64,000 bases of DNA from Comamonadaceae bacterium (GTDB lineage Bacteria > Pseudomonadota > Gammaproteobacteria > Burkholderiales > Burkholderiaceae_C): assembly GCA_947372745.1 (NCBI GenBank), contig CANBUY010000004.1, positions 1-64,000 of the forward strand. Reading direction: 5' to 3'. The notes under the pieces are model-generated. The model ran no database searches, was not told the origin of the DNA, and saw nothing but the letters and a program-made list of their open reading frames with translations. Shown here in pieces: positions 33,180 through 42,120 of this stretch; position 1 is the stretch's first letter; each line of letters opens with the position of its first letter. Both the position numbers and the translations under genes were made by a program.

Positions 33180-34055
33180 ATGACCGATTTTCTACAACTG
33201 TTCTTAAGTGGCTTGGCCACGGGCGCCATCTACGGGTTGGCCGCTTTGGGCTTTACGCTGCTATGGCAAGCCAGTGGCACCATCAACTTTGCACAAGGCG
33301 AGTTTGTCATGCTGCCCGCCTTCATGATGATTGGCTTCATGGCGCTGGGCGCCCCGCTGGTGGTGAGCTTTGTGTTCTCGGTGGTGCTGGCCGTGGTCGT
33401 TTTGGGCTGGGTGTTCAAGCGCGGCATTGTCGACCCGTTGTTCAAGTACGGCATGATGCCTATCGTGGTGGCCACCATTGGTTTGTCCATTGCCATGCGC
33501 AATGGCCTGCGGGCGGGTTACAGCGCTGAGGCGCATCCTTTCCCCAGCCTATTTGCAGACAAGATTTACAACATTGCAGGTGTCACCGTGACGCTGTCAG
33601 ACGTGGGCACCTTCGTATTGGCCTTGGCCCTGGTGTTGGCTACGCAAGCCTTCATGACCAAAACTGTCACGGGTCGGGCCATGCAGGCCGTGGCGCAAAA
33701 CACCGAGAGCGCCTCGGTGCTGGGCATCAACGTGCCACGCATGATTTTTTACGCATTTGCCATCAACGCCGTGCTCGCCGTGGCTGCCGCCTTGTTGGTG
33801 ACGCCCACCTACCTGGCCAAATTCGATATGGGCGAGTCGTTGGGAAACAAGGCATTTTTTGCCGCCATCATCGGGGGTTTCAACAACTCACGCGGTGCGC
33901 TGTTGGGCGGCCTGATTGTGGGCGTGTGCGAGAACCTGGCCGCCGCCTACATTTCACCTGCCTACAAAGACGCAGTGGCACTCGTCATCTTCATGGTGGT
34001 TATTTTGTTCAAGCCGCAAGGGCTGCTGGGCAAAAAAGAAGAACGCAAGGTTTGA
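33180..34055 (+). CDS. livH: ABC transporter permease (LivH family)
   Basis: A 291-aa inner-membrane permease of the HAAT importer. About eight hydrophobic segments are visible, with the LivH-type beginning FLSGLATGAIYGLAALGFTL and the FAQGEFVML motif (about 41-49), and the cytoplasmic coupling region MQAVAQNTESASVLGIN (about 165-181). A GCAGGAACTCCC sequence precedes the ATG. It partners the LivM protein encoded 7 bp downstream. Confidence 0.94.
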   Translation: MTDFLQLFLSGLATGAIYGLAALGFTLLWQASGTINFAQGEFVMLPAFMMIGFMALGAPLVVSFVFSVVLAVVVLGWVFKRGIVDPLFKYGMMPIVVATIGLSIAMRNGLRAGYSAEAHPFPSLFADKIYNIAGVTVTLSDVGTFVLALALVLATQAFMTKTVTGRAMQAVAQNTESASVLGINVPRMIFYAFAINAVLAVAAALLVTPTYLAKFDMGESLGNKAFFAAIIGGFNNSRGALLGGLIVGVCENLAAAYISPAYKDAVALVIFMVVILFKPQGLLGKKEERKV

Positions 34056-34062
34056 TGTTGCC

Positions 34063-35061
34063 ATGAAGAAAATTACTCTTATTTCCATAGCGCTCTGCGC
34101 AGGGCTGATGTTGCTTGCACCTCAGTTTCTTAAAAATTACGGTATTTACCTGCTGACCTATTGGCTGATCTTCATCATCGCCACCATGGGCCTGAATTTG
34201 ACAGTGGGTTACGCCGGTCAAAAATCTTTGGGCCACGCTGCTTTCTTTGGCATTGGTGCCTACACCGTCGCCATTTTGATGAAAGTCGGCTTCAGCTTCT
34301 GGCTGGGTTTGCCCGCAGCGGCGCTCATCTGCTTTGTTGTGGGAATTTTGCTAGGCTTTCCGGCCCTGCGGGTGCAGACCATTTATCTGGCCTTTGCCAC
34401 CCTGGGTTTTAACACCGCCATCTGGCTGGTGATGCGCAATGAAGAGTGGCTCACCGGGGGCACCTTTGGCATCAATAACATTGCCCGACCTTCGCTGTTT
34501 GGCTTTTCGCTGGAGGGTAATCTGGCTTATTACTACTTCACGCTGGGCGTCACAGTGTTGATGGCTTTGCTGCTTTGGGGCTTGCTGCGCAGCCCGTGGG
34601 GCAAAGCCTTTACGGCTCTGCGGGACAACCCCATTCGGGCCGAGAGCCTGGGGGTGGACATTCAGACCTACACGTTGCTGAGCTTTGCCATTGGGGCGGT
34701 TTATGCGGGTATTGCTGGTGCGCTATTTGCCTCATTGGTTCAATTTATCGAGCCCGCGCCTTTCACCGTAGGCGCCTCCATCATGATGTACCTGATGGTG
34801 GTGGTGGGCGGGCCTGGTTACTTCCTGGGCCCCGTGTTAGGTGCTGCGGTAGGCGTGATTTTGCCGGAGTGGCTGCGCTTTGCCCAAGCCTGGTATCTGT
34901 TTATCTTTGGTGCGGCCGTGGTCCTCTTGATGATCTGGCTGCCCGATGGCTTGCTCAGCATCCCTGACCGATTGAAAGCCAAACGCCAGTCCAAACTCGA
35001 CTCCGCAGCGCGTGCCGCCGCCGGGCAATCCGCCGCTAAAAACCTGGGAGCCCAGCCATGA
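34063..35061 (+). CDS. livM: ABC transporter permease (LivM family)
   Basis: A 332-aa permease with about ten hydrophobic segments. The LivM features are MGLNLTVGYAGQKSLGHAAF (about 38) and the coupling helix ALRDNPIRAESLGVD (about 185). The start at ATG 34063 is used because longer alternatives would overlap livH by more than 100 bp. The C-terminus ends in an Ala/Lys-rich tail. It overlaps livG by 4 bp (ATGA). Confidence 0.93.
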   Translation: MKKITLISIALCAGLMLLAPQFLKNYGIYLLTYWLIFIIATMGLNLTVGYAGQKSLGHAAFFGIGAYTVAILMKVGFSFWLGLPAAALICFVVGILLGFPALRVQTIYLAFATLGFNTAIWLVMRNEEWLTGGTFGINNIARPSLFGFSLEGNLAYYYFTLGVTVLMALLLWGLLRSPWGKAFTALRDNPIRAESLGVDIQTYTLLSFAIGAVYAGIAGALFASLVQFIEPAPFTVGASIMMYLMVVVGGPGYFLGPVLGAAVGVILPEWLRFAQAWYLFIFGAAVVLLMIWLPDGLLSIPDRLKAKRQSKLDSAARAAAGQSAAKNLGAQP

Positions 35062-35846
35062 CCCACCCCCACCACCATGACCGCGCCGTGGGTCAACCTG
35101 TCCTTCAAGTGACCGGGCTTAAAAAAGCTTACGGCGCCATTCAAGCCGTTGGCGGCGTCAGCTTTCAGGTCATGCCGGGCGAAATATTTGGGGTCATCGG
35201 CCCCAACGGCTCGGGTAAAACCACGCTGTTTAATAGCATGCTGGGCCAGATCACGCCCGATGCCGGAAAGATTGAACTCAACGGCGAAGACGTGACCTCC
35301 TGTGGGCCACTTGAACTCAACCGCCGCGGTGTCGGGCGCACCTTCCAGACGCTGCAGGTATTTGGCAAGATGACGGTGCGCGACAACCTGATCGTGGCTG
35401 CCCAAGAGCACTCCGGTACGATGTTCAGCCGCATGTTCGCCCCCAGCGACTCGGGGTTGGGCGCCAAGGCAGACGCGCTGATTGACCAGTTCCGCATCCG
35501 CCATGTGGCCGACAAGAAAGCCGGTGAGTTGTCTTACGGTCAGCAAAAGCTGGTCGACATTGCCATGGCTTTCATGAGCGAGCCCGACCTGGTTTTGCTG
35601 GATGAGCCCTGCGCTGGTGTTAACCCGAGTCTTGTGGGGGGCATCAGCACGCTGCTGAAGGAACTCAACCGCAACCCGAAGATCGGCAAAAAAAGCTCCT
35701 TCGTCGTCATTGAGCACAACATGGACTTTGTGATGGACCTGTGCCACCGCATCATGGTGATGGTGGAGGGGAAGGTGATGGCCATTGGCACGCCGGCCCA
35801 GATTCGGGCCAATAAACAGGTGCTGGACGCCTATCTGGGAAGCTGA
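35058..35846 (+). CDS. livG: ABC transporter ATP-binding protein (LivG family)
   Basis: A 262-aa ATPase. Walker A is GPNGSGKTT (about 51-59), the signature LSYGQQKLVDIAMAF is at about 156, and Walker B is LVLLDEPCAGVNP (about 178). The long insert between Walker A and signature and the IEHNMDFVMDLCHRI switch segment are typical of LivG. ATGA overlap with livM indicates coupled translation. Confidence 0.95.
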   Translation: MTHPHHHDRAVGQPVLQVTGLKKAYGAIQAVGGVSFQVMPGEIFGVIGPNGSGKTTLFNSMLGQITPDAGKIELNGEDVTSCGPLELNRRGVGRTFQTLQVFGKMTVRDNLIVAAQEHSGTMFSRMFAPSDSGLGAKADALIDQFRIRHVADKKAGELSYGQQKLVDIAMAFMSEPDLVLLDEPCAGVNPSLVGGISTLLKELNRNPKIGKKSSFVVIEHNMDFVMDLCHRIMVMVEGKVMAIGTPAQIRANKQVLDAYLGS

Positions 35847-35848
35847 TT

Positions 35849-36592
35849 ATGTCGGAAGAAACCTGTATTGAATTTGTTGATGTGGTGGCGGGCTACAAGG
35901 ATTTCATGATCCTCAATAACCTGTCTTTCAAAGCCAAGCGCGGCACCATCACGCTCTTGCTCGGGCCAAATGGCGCCGGGAAATCAACGGTGCTGAAAAC
36001 CCTCTTTGGCCTGTTGAAGCCGCGTCAGGGCCAGATATTGCTTAATGGCACGGATGTCAGCGGCGCCACCCAAAAATCCCTGCTGGCGCAAGGCATTGCT
36101 TTTGTGCCGCAAGGGCGCAATCTGTTTGGCCAGCTCACGGTCTATCAAAACCTTGAACTCGGTGGCATCACGCTGGGCATGAAGACCACACACGAGCGTA
36201 TTCCTGAGGTGCTGGAATTTTTTCCCCGTGTCAAGGAACGCATGAATTCGATGGCTTCCGCCTTGTCGGGCGGTGAGCAAAAGCAGCTTGAAATTGGCCG
36301 CGCCTTGTTGCTGCGCCCCAAGGTGTTGTTAATTGACGAGCCTTCCATTGGTCTGTCACCCTTGGTGGTGCAAGACGTGTTCCGCTTATTGCGCAAGCTG
36401 GCCGACCAGGGCACCACAGTGCTGATGGTGGAGCAAAACGTCAAGAGCGCCTTGAAGATTTCAGACGAAGCGATTGCGCTGGAGTCCGGCCGACTGGTAT
36501 TGCAAAAACCAGCGTCTGAGCTGCTGGCTGATCCGCACATCGAACGCCTGTTTTTAGGCGGGGCGCATGCCGGCGCAGGCACCACCGTTTAA
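35849..36592 (+). CDS. livF: ABC transporter ATP-binding protein (LivF family)
   Basis: A 247-aa ATPase and second nucleotide-binding subunit of the HAAT importer. Walker A is GPNGAGKST (about 38-46), the signature LSGGEQKQLEIGRAL is at about 141 and Walker B is VLLIDEPSIGLSP (about 163). It starts 2 bp after livG and ends the SBP-H-M-G-F operon. The set is complete, so a functional importer is expected. Confidence 0.95.
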   Translation: MSEETCIEFVDVVAGYKDFMILNNLSFKAKRGTITLLLGPNGAGKSTVLKTLFGLLKPRQGQILLNGTDVSGATQKSLLAQGIAFVPQGRNLFGQLTVYQNLELGGITLGMKTTHERIPEVLEFFPRVKERMNSMASALSGGEQKQLEIGRALLLRPKVLLIDEPSIGLSPLVVQDVFRLLRKLADQGTTVLMVEQNVKSALKISDEAIALESGRLVLQKPASELLADPHIERLFLGGAHAGAGTTV

Positions 36593-36645
36593 ATTCGGGT
36601 CGCTGATGTGCTCGCAAGCGAGGTTGCTGCCTTTTAAAATAAGGC

Positions 36646-37389
36646 ATGCAAACACTTAAACGATCTCTCCAGCTTTCTGGTGCCACCAATTTCCGTGATT
36701 TGGGGGGCTACGCAGGGCAGGGGGGGCGGTCGGTGCGCTGGCGCCAGTTGTTCAGGTCAGACCATCTGGCTGATTTGACGCCTGAAGATCTGCGCTTGAT
36801 CGACCGCCTGGGCGTGGCCCGGGTATTTGATTTCCGGGGAAAGACCGAGCGCCTGGCCCAAGCCTGTGCCATTCCCGGCGCGGTCGTTCATTCGTTGGCG
36901 ATTGAGCCCACGGTGGTGCAAGGTCTGAAAACCTTGATTGATGCGGGCCAGTTGGTGACCGTGGACAACACGGTCGGCTTGATGCAGCAAACCTACCGAG
37001 ATTTTGTGCTCGACAACTCGCCCCGTTTTGCCGAATTTTTTGGCCACTTGTTGGCTGATGATGCGCCGCTGGTGTTTCATTGCACCGCCGGCAAAGACCG
37101 CACCGGTTTTGCGGCCGCCTTGCTGCTGGAGGCTTTGGGTGTGCCGCGTGCGGTCATCCTGCAAGACTATTTGCTCACCAATGATTACTACCAAATGCCA
37201 AAGGCCAACCCGGCGGGCCTGCCGCAAGAAGTCATGAACGTGCTGTGGCGCGTGCAAGCCAACTTCCTTGAGGCGGCTTTTGAGGTGGTGGAAGCTGATT
37301 TTGGCAGCGTACCCCGCTACCTGAAGGAGGCGTTGGGCGTTGATGCTCAAGCCCAGGCGCGCTTGGCGGCGCTCTATCTGCAAGGCTGA
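36646..37389 (+). CDS. Tyrosine-protein phosphatase (PTP/DSP-like)
   Basis: A 247-aa phosphatase with the CX5R P-loop in FHCTAGKDRTGFAAALLLE (about 145-163; Cys nucleophile, Arg in the loop) and an NFRDLGGYAGQ motif near residue 14, typical of the Tyr/Ser phosphatase family (IphP/LipA type). It follows the ABC operon after 53 bp and may be an independent gene. Substrates could be phosphoproteins or phosphoinositides; none is implied by the context. Confidence 0.85.
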   Translation: MQTLKRSLQLSGATNFRDLGGYAGQGGRSVRWRQLFRSDHLADLTPEDLRLIDRLGVARVFDFRGKTERLAQACAIPGAVVHSLAIEPTVVQGLKTLIDAGQLVTVDNTVGLMQQTYRDFVLDNSPRFAEFFGHLLADDAPLVFHCTAGKDRTGFAAALLLEALGVPRAVILQDYLLTNDYYQMPKANPAGLPQEVMNVLWRVQANFLEAAFEVVEADFGSVPRYLKEALGVDAQAQARLAALYLQG

Positions 37390-37422
37390 TCAGAGAAAGT
37401 CACAAAGCACTTTGGGAAAGGC

Positions 37423-37848
37423 CTAGAGCTGGACTTGTGTCAACGCCCAGCCCACGACCACAAGCTGGGTGATGTTCAGCACGATACCCGCCATGTGCAG
37501 TTTGCGAAACTGGCGAATTAAATGAATGTCGCTCTCATGCATCGTGGTACGCAGGACGTCCATGCGTGGGAGCAGCCAGCGGTGCATGCCTGTCGACAGC
37601 AGTGCTATACAGGCGGTGCACACCGAAAGCAGTGGCCGACCGGCCAAGGCATGACCTATTGTGGCGGCCGTCGCCAGCAGAGCGACCAAGCGGTAGCAAT
37701 AGTGAAAAACTTGCCGAACCACTCGTGAATCCATCGGCAGTTTGTGCTTCAGAATCAGCAGCGGTATCGTCCCCAGCACGGAGAACCCCAATGACATGAG
37801 CAGCAGTACTGTTGAGACCAGAGCGAGCGCCTTGATTAGCATGAGCAA
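37423..37848 (-). CDS. Small four-helix membrane protein, unknown function
   Basis: A 141-aa protein with four hydrophobic segments (about 5-30, 52-70, 75-92 and 118-138). Charged loops include KHKLPMDSRVVRQVFHYCYR and HESDIHLIRQFRKLH. I cannot name a family with confidence. It is convergent with the phosphatase gene (33 bp apart) and about 85 bp away from the MFS gene end, so it is probably a single-gene unit. Confidence 0.65.
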   Translation of the reverse strand: MLMLIKALALVSTVLLLMSLGFSVLGTIPLLILKHKLPMDSRVVRQVFHYCYRLVALLATAATIGHALAGRPLLSVCTACIALLSTGMHRWLLPRMDVLRTTMHESDIHLIRQFRKLHMAGIVLNITQLVVVGWALTQVQL

Positions 37849-37933
37849 TTCCCTGATCCGATTGATTTCATACTGTACCCCAAGCTTTTGTGCCTTATAA
37901 GATGAAAAAACGAGTGGCTAAGTGTTTAAGTCA

Positions 37934-39157
37934 CTAATCAGGTAGTGGATCTGGCAAGCGCTTCAAAGTGCGAACTTTTGACGCCGTGATGACGATAGCT
38001 TGCACGGTGAATCCTGCGACAACCAACCACAGGCTGACCGAGACCGGCCAGGTGATACCCACAAAGCCTCCCAAGGCTGCACCGATTGGGCGCGCACCAG
38101 TGCTGGCCACGATGTTGATCGACGTGACCCGTCCGATCATGGCGCGTGGCGTTACGGTTTGCCGCAAAGTGGTGGAGGTGATGGTCCAAATGATGGGACC
38201 CACACCAAAGAAAAAATACGACAAGGCGGCCATCCAACCGTGCGGCCAGACCAAAGAGAGGGCCATGGTTAATGCGGCTAGAACTGAAAAATAAGGCCCA
38301 AGCAAAATCGCCTGTCCAAAAGGCAAAGCACCCACCACACGCGGGGCCAACAAGGCGCCCACCACCATCCCCACGCCATAACAGGCCAGGGTCACACCTA
38401 CCCCGCTGGCATCCAAACCCAGAACGCGTATCGCATACGGTACATAGGCTGCTTGAAGCATGAACCATGCAATGTTCCAGAAGATTGACGTGAACATAAT
38501 GGGTCTGAGTAGATCACTGCGCCACACCCACAGGGCACCGTCTTTGAGCTCCAGCAAGGGGTGGCGCGGCGGTAAGGGGGCGCGCACAGGCTCAGCGATA
38601 CCGCGAAGAAACAGCACCGCCACAAGCGACAGCATGCCTGACAGCACAAACGCAGCCGAGGCCCCGGTCCATGCAATCAAGGCCCCAGCCAGGGCGGGTC
38701 CTGCGGCAAAAGCAGTGCTGCGGGCCAGTTCCAGTCGGCCATTGGCACGGGCCAAGCCCGCCACCGGCACCAGTGCCGGCACCAGCGATGGCGCAGCCAC
38801 ACTGAAAGCCACCGTGCCAACGGCCGCCATAAATCCAATGATCGCCAAAGCCCCAATTGAAACCTCACCAATTGCCACCAGCATGAACAGCAGCAACAAG
38901 GCGATGGCGCGCAACGACTCGGCCAACACCATCAAACGTTTGCGTGAGGTGCGGTCAGCCAGCAAACCCAATGGAATGGACAGCAGCAAAAAAGGCAGCG
39001 ACTGAATAGAGGCCAAAAAACCGATTTCACCGGGCCCGGCATGCAGCAGCAACACCGCCACAATGGGCACGGCTGCCAAACTAAGCTGTTCAGCCGATTG
39101 GGCGAGAAGATTGGACCAAGCCAAGCGACGAAAGGAAGGAGAGAGCATCAGGCGCAA
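37934..39157 (-). CDS. MFS transporter, exporter type
   Basis: A 407-aa protein with about 12 membrane segments. The loop between helices 2 and 3 carries the MFS motif (PLGLLADRTSRKRLMVLAES, about 62), as in EntS-like drug or siderophore exporters. ATG 39157 is used; the ATG at 39148 (MLSPSF) is equally possible. No dedicated regulator is next to it. The cargo is unknown. Confidence 0.86.
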   Translation of the reverse strand: MRLMLSPSFRRLAWSNLLAQSAEQLSLAAVPIVAVLLLHAGPGEIGFLASIQSLPFLLLSIPLGLLADRTSRKRLMVLAESLRAIALLLLFMLVAIGEVSIGALAIIGFMAAVGTVAFSVAAPSLVPALVPVAGLARANGRLELARSTAFAAGPALAGALIAWTGASAAFVLSGMLSLVAVLFLRGIAEPVRAPLPPRHPLLELKDGALWVWRSDLLRPIMFTSIFWNIAWFMLQAAYVPYAIRVLGLDASGVGVTLACYGVGMVVGALLAPRVVGALPFGQAILLGPYFSVLAALTMALSLVWPHGWMAALSYFFFGVGPIIWTITSTTLRQTVTPRAMIGRVTSINIVASTGARPIGAALGGFVGITWPVSVSLWLVVAGFTVQAIVITASKVRTLKRLPDPLPD

Positions 39158-39563
39158 TCAGAGGGGTGAGTGGGGTCATGCAAGTCATGACCTATGTTCC
39201 TCATTTTGTGTGGCGTGCTCTGGGCCACTTGTCACCAACGTTGCTCAGCTGGAAAGTTCTAGCTTTCGGCTGGACACTTCGCTTTGAGCTCTTGATCTCC
39301 ATCGCATGGGTTTGATGGGCAGGTGCAGACCCTCAGCCGACGTTCGAAAAAATAGACATTCCCTACAAGACTTGCATGAACGGCTGTTCACCAACGGCCG
39401 CTTTAGGGTATCCCGCACAAAAAATTGCGCAAGCAATCACTATGGCCAAGAGGATCAGCCTGTCATAGCACCAGCTTGATCCAGACGCCGTTAGATGGCC
39501 AAAACGCGGGTGCGACAGATGACATTTGCTGATGTAAAGCTCCACTTGGGGCAGGTTGATCAG
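39158..39563. other. 406-bp stretch without a recognisable gene
   Basis: Between the MFS start and the end of the hydrolase gene I find no convincing reading frame, RNA gene or mobile element. A small dyad (CAGC-GAAAG / CTTTC-GCTG, about 39247-39274) is the only structure noted. The MFS promoter should lie in the left part. Base composition is less GC-rich and short frames are interrupted, which would fit eroded coding DNA, but no parent gene is identifiable. Confidence 0.4.
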
Positions 39564-40433
39564 CTAGTCGAACAAGGCAGCTCGGGTCAGTTCATTCAGC
39601 CGGTGACCAGGCTGAATGAGCGCGTCCAGAATGCTGAAATGATTGAGTCCAGGCAACACCTCGGCCACAGGTACTGCCCTGAGGCCCCAAGCCTGCTGAA
39701 TCAGGGCGTTGTGTTCCATGAATGCAACGCTCTCCAGCCCACCTGCCACGCTGTTCAAAACGCCTCGTCCGCCCGACACCTTGGGCGCAGGCAGCCACGC
39801 TGGGCTCGCTTTTTTGGCCTGGGCCGAAGTTAGTTTGAGCGAATTCCTCAAAAAAGGCGTGCGCCGAATGGACTCCAATTCATACAGACCTGAAATCGAC
39901 ACCGCGTTCTTGATCAATCTAACCGGCAAATCCTTGCTCACGGCTTTCCAGTCACAGGTCAGCAGCATCGCCGCCAGGTGCCCGCCAGCCGAATGGCCCA
40001 CCACCGTGATGCGGCGAGGGTCACCTCCGTAGTTGGCAATGTTCCGATATGTCCACGCCAAGGCGCAGACCATTTGCAGGATAATTTGGGGAATGGTCAC
40101 CGCCGGACACAAAGCGTAGTTGGGCATCACCACGCACGCCCCGGGGGCAGTGAAGGCTGGTGCAATGAACGAGTGGTCTGCCTTATCCAGCGAGCGCCAG
40201 TAACCTCCATGCAAAAACAACAGCACTGGCACCTTGGATTGATTTCCATTGGCAGTGAATACATCCAGCGTCTCGCTAGCATCGTGGCCATATGGCACAT
40301 CTAGCGCACACGACTGAGTTTGGCGCACCTGGGAAGAGGTCTCCTGCCATCGTGAAAAGTAATCTGCGAAATCCGGGACCAGCCCTCGGTTGTTGTAGAG
40401 GCTGTCCAGATTGTTGCCGTTGTTGACTTTCAT
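39564..40433 (-). CDS. Alpha/beta hydrolase, kynurenine-formamidase/carboxylesterase-like
   Basis: A 289-aa hydrolase. The oxyanion motif is HGGYWRSLDK (about 78) and the nucleophile elbow GHSAGGHLAAML (Ser about 150), as in BD-FAE/HSL-type enzymes and kynurenine formamidase. The ATG at 40433 gives MKVNNGNNLDSLYNNRG, a family-like start; a frame open to 40613 upstream would overlap the aldehyde dehydrogenase. It is about 100 bp downstream of that gene on the same strand and may hydrolyse a lactone or ester in the sugar-acid pathway; this is inference from position. Confidence 0.82.
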   Translation of the reverse strand: MKVNNGNNLDSLYNNRGLVPDFADYFSRWQETSSQVRQTQSCALDVPYGHDASETLDVFTANGNQSKVPVLLFLHGGYWRSLDKADHSFIAPAFTAPGACVVMPNYALCPAVTIPQIILQMVCALAWTYRNIANYGGDPRRITVVGHSAGGHLAAMLLTCDWKAVSKDLPVRLIKNAVSISGLYELESIRRTPFLRNSLKLTSAQAKKASPAWLPAPKVSGGRGVLNSVAGGLESVAFMEHNALIQQAWGLRAVPVAEVLPGLNHFSILDALIQPGHRLNELTRAALFD

Positions 40434-40531
40434 TTGGTGTTTTCTGTGAAGGTTGGCGGACGAATGGATGGATGCTATGGATGCCGCCTCCTTAATCGCT
40501 GAAGAATCTTGGCACTTCAATAGAACAACCG

Positions 40532-42103
40532 TCAGGCCGATGGGGTTGCGTGATCGCTCTGGCCGTCTCTCAGCGTCAGGGGCAACAGCCCTGTGGGGAA
40601 GTCCTGGTAACACACGGGTCTCAGGAAACGCTCAATGGCACGACTGCCCACAGAGGTCCCGCGTGAATCTGACGTGGCGGGAAACGGTCCACCATGCACC
40701 ATCGCATGAGCCACTTCCACCCCGGTGGGAAAACCATTGACCAGCAGGCGGCCGGCCTTGCGCTCCAGTACCGGAAGCAGCTGGCGCGCATCGGCCTCAT
40801 CGGCCGGTTCAAGTTGCAAGGTGGCTGTCAGTTGACCTTCCAGCTGTTCAGCCACGGTCCGCATTTGCAGCAAGTCGCGGCAGCGTACCAGCAGTGAACA
40901 TGGTCCGAACACTTCTTCGTGCAGGGCGGGTGCAGCCATGAAGGTCTCGGCGTCCACCAGGAAGACGCTGACTTGGGCAGCACAACTGCCGTCAGACTTT
41001 TGACCTTGTGCCACCAGCGCGACACCTGTGACAGAACTCACGCGCGCCACGCCCGCCACATAGGCGCGATGAATGCCTGCGTTGAGCAAGGTGCCGGCTG
41101 GACGCTTGTCCGCTGCCGTTGCCACCGCCGCGCAGAAAGTATCCCAATCCGCGCCGCCGATTCCAAGCACCACGCCAGGGTTGGTGCAGAACTGCCCAGC
41201 ACCCATCAGGAGCGAATCAACGAATCCGGTCGCGATGGCGCTGGCGCGCTTGGCCAACGCCTGCGGCAAAACAAACACCGGGTTGATGGCGCTCATCTCG
41301 GCATAAACCGGTATAGGTTGCATACGTTGCTGTGCCAGTCGGCTAAGTGCCAAGCCCCCGGCACGCGAGCCGGTAAAAGCCACCGCCTGGACTGCCGGGT
41401 GTGACACCAGGTGTTGACCGACCTCATTACCAGGCCCGGCCAGCATCGAAAACACGCCTTCTGGCAAACCGCATTCTTTTGCCGCCGCCTGAATGACCGC
41501 TGCCACGGCCTCTGACGTGCCGGGGTGGGACGGATGCGCTTTCACGATCACCGGGCAGCCCGCCGCCAACGCGGCGGCAGTATCACCGCCCGCCACGGAA
41601 AACGCCAGCGGGAAATTGCTGGCCCCGAACATGGCCACCGGGCCCAAGGGGATCAGCCGGGTACGCATGTCCGGGCGACGCATGGGTTGGCGCTCGGGCA
41701 ATTCACGATCCACCACAGGTGTCTGCCACAGGCCATTGCGAGCGACCTCTGCAAACATGCGCAATTGGCCAGTGGTGCGCCCGCGCTCACCCTGCAGCCG
41801 CGCCAGCGGGAGCGCCGTTTCGGCCATGGTGCGTTCCAGCAGCGCCATGTCGAGTGCCTCAATGCCATCGGCAATTTTTTCAAGAAAGTTTGCACGCTGT
41901 TCACCCGATGTCTCGCGGTAGGTGTCGAACGCTTGTTGCGCCAGCGACGCTGCCAGATCGACTTGTGCAGCATCGGCGACACTGAAGGCCGGAGCCAGTG
42001 TGTCTCCGGTGGCCGGATTAATCGCATGGAATGTGCCAGCGTTGCCCGCTATGCGTCGTTGGCCAATCAACAGTTGGCCGCTCAGATTGAGTGTGGATTG
42101 CAT
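40532..42103 (-). CDS. 2,5-dioxovalerate (alpha-ketoglutarate semialdehyde) dehydrogenase
   Basis: A 523-aa aldehyde dehydrogenase of the NADP-dependent branch that oxidises 2,5-dioxopentanoate to 2-oxoglutarate at the end of non-phosphorylative sugar-acid pathways. Seen are the cofactor region GPVAMFGASNFPLAFSVAGG (about 152), the Glu in YAEMSAINPVFVLP and the catalytic Cys in GAGQFCTNPG (about 305). The neighbouring UxaA-type dehydratase and FAH-family gene match the standard set for pentonates or hexarates. The start is 17 bp from the dehydratase stop. Confidence 0.9.
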   Translation of the reverse strand: MQSTLNLSGQLLIGQRRIAGNAGTFHAINPATGDTLAPAFSVADAAQVDLAASLAQQAFDTYRETSGEQRANFLEKIADGIEALDMALLERTMAETALPLARLQGERGRTTGQLRMFAEVARNGLWQTPVVDRELPERQPMRRPDMRTRLIPLGPVAMFGASNFPLAFSVAGGDTAAALAAGCPVIVKAHPSHPGTSEAVAAVIQAAAKECGLPEGVFSMLAGPGNEVGQHLVSHPAVQAVAFTGSRAGGLALSRLAQQRMQPIPVYAEMSAINPVFVLPQALAKRASAIATGFVDSLLMGAGQFCTNPGVVLGIGGADWDTFCAAVATAADKRPAGTLLNAGIHRAYVAGVARVSSVTGVALVAQGQKSDGSCAAQVSVFLVDAETFMAAPALHEEVFGPCSLLVRCRDLLQMRTVAEQLEGQLTATLQLEPADEADARQLLPVLERKAGRLLVNGFPTGVEVAHAMVHGGPFPATSDSRGTSVGSRAIERFLRPVCYQDFPTGLLPLTLRDGQSDHATPSA

Positions 42104-42120
42104 TTAGAAATTTGAGTTTT

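Noticed and set aside
39158-39563. Decayed gene or mobile remnant
   Set aside because: The composition hints at eroded coding DNA, but no translated segment resembles a known protein, so no pseudogene is called.
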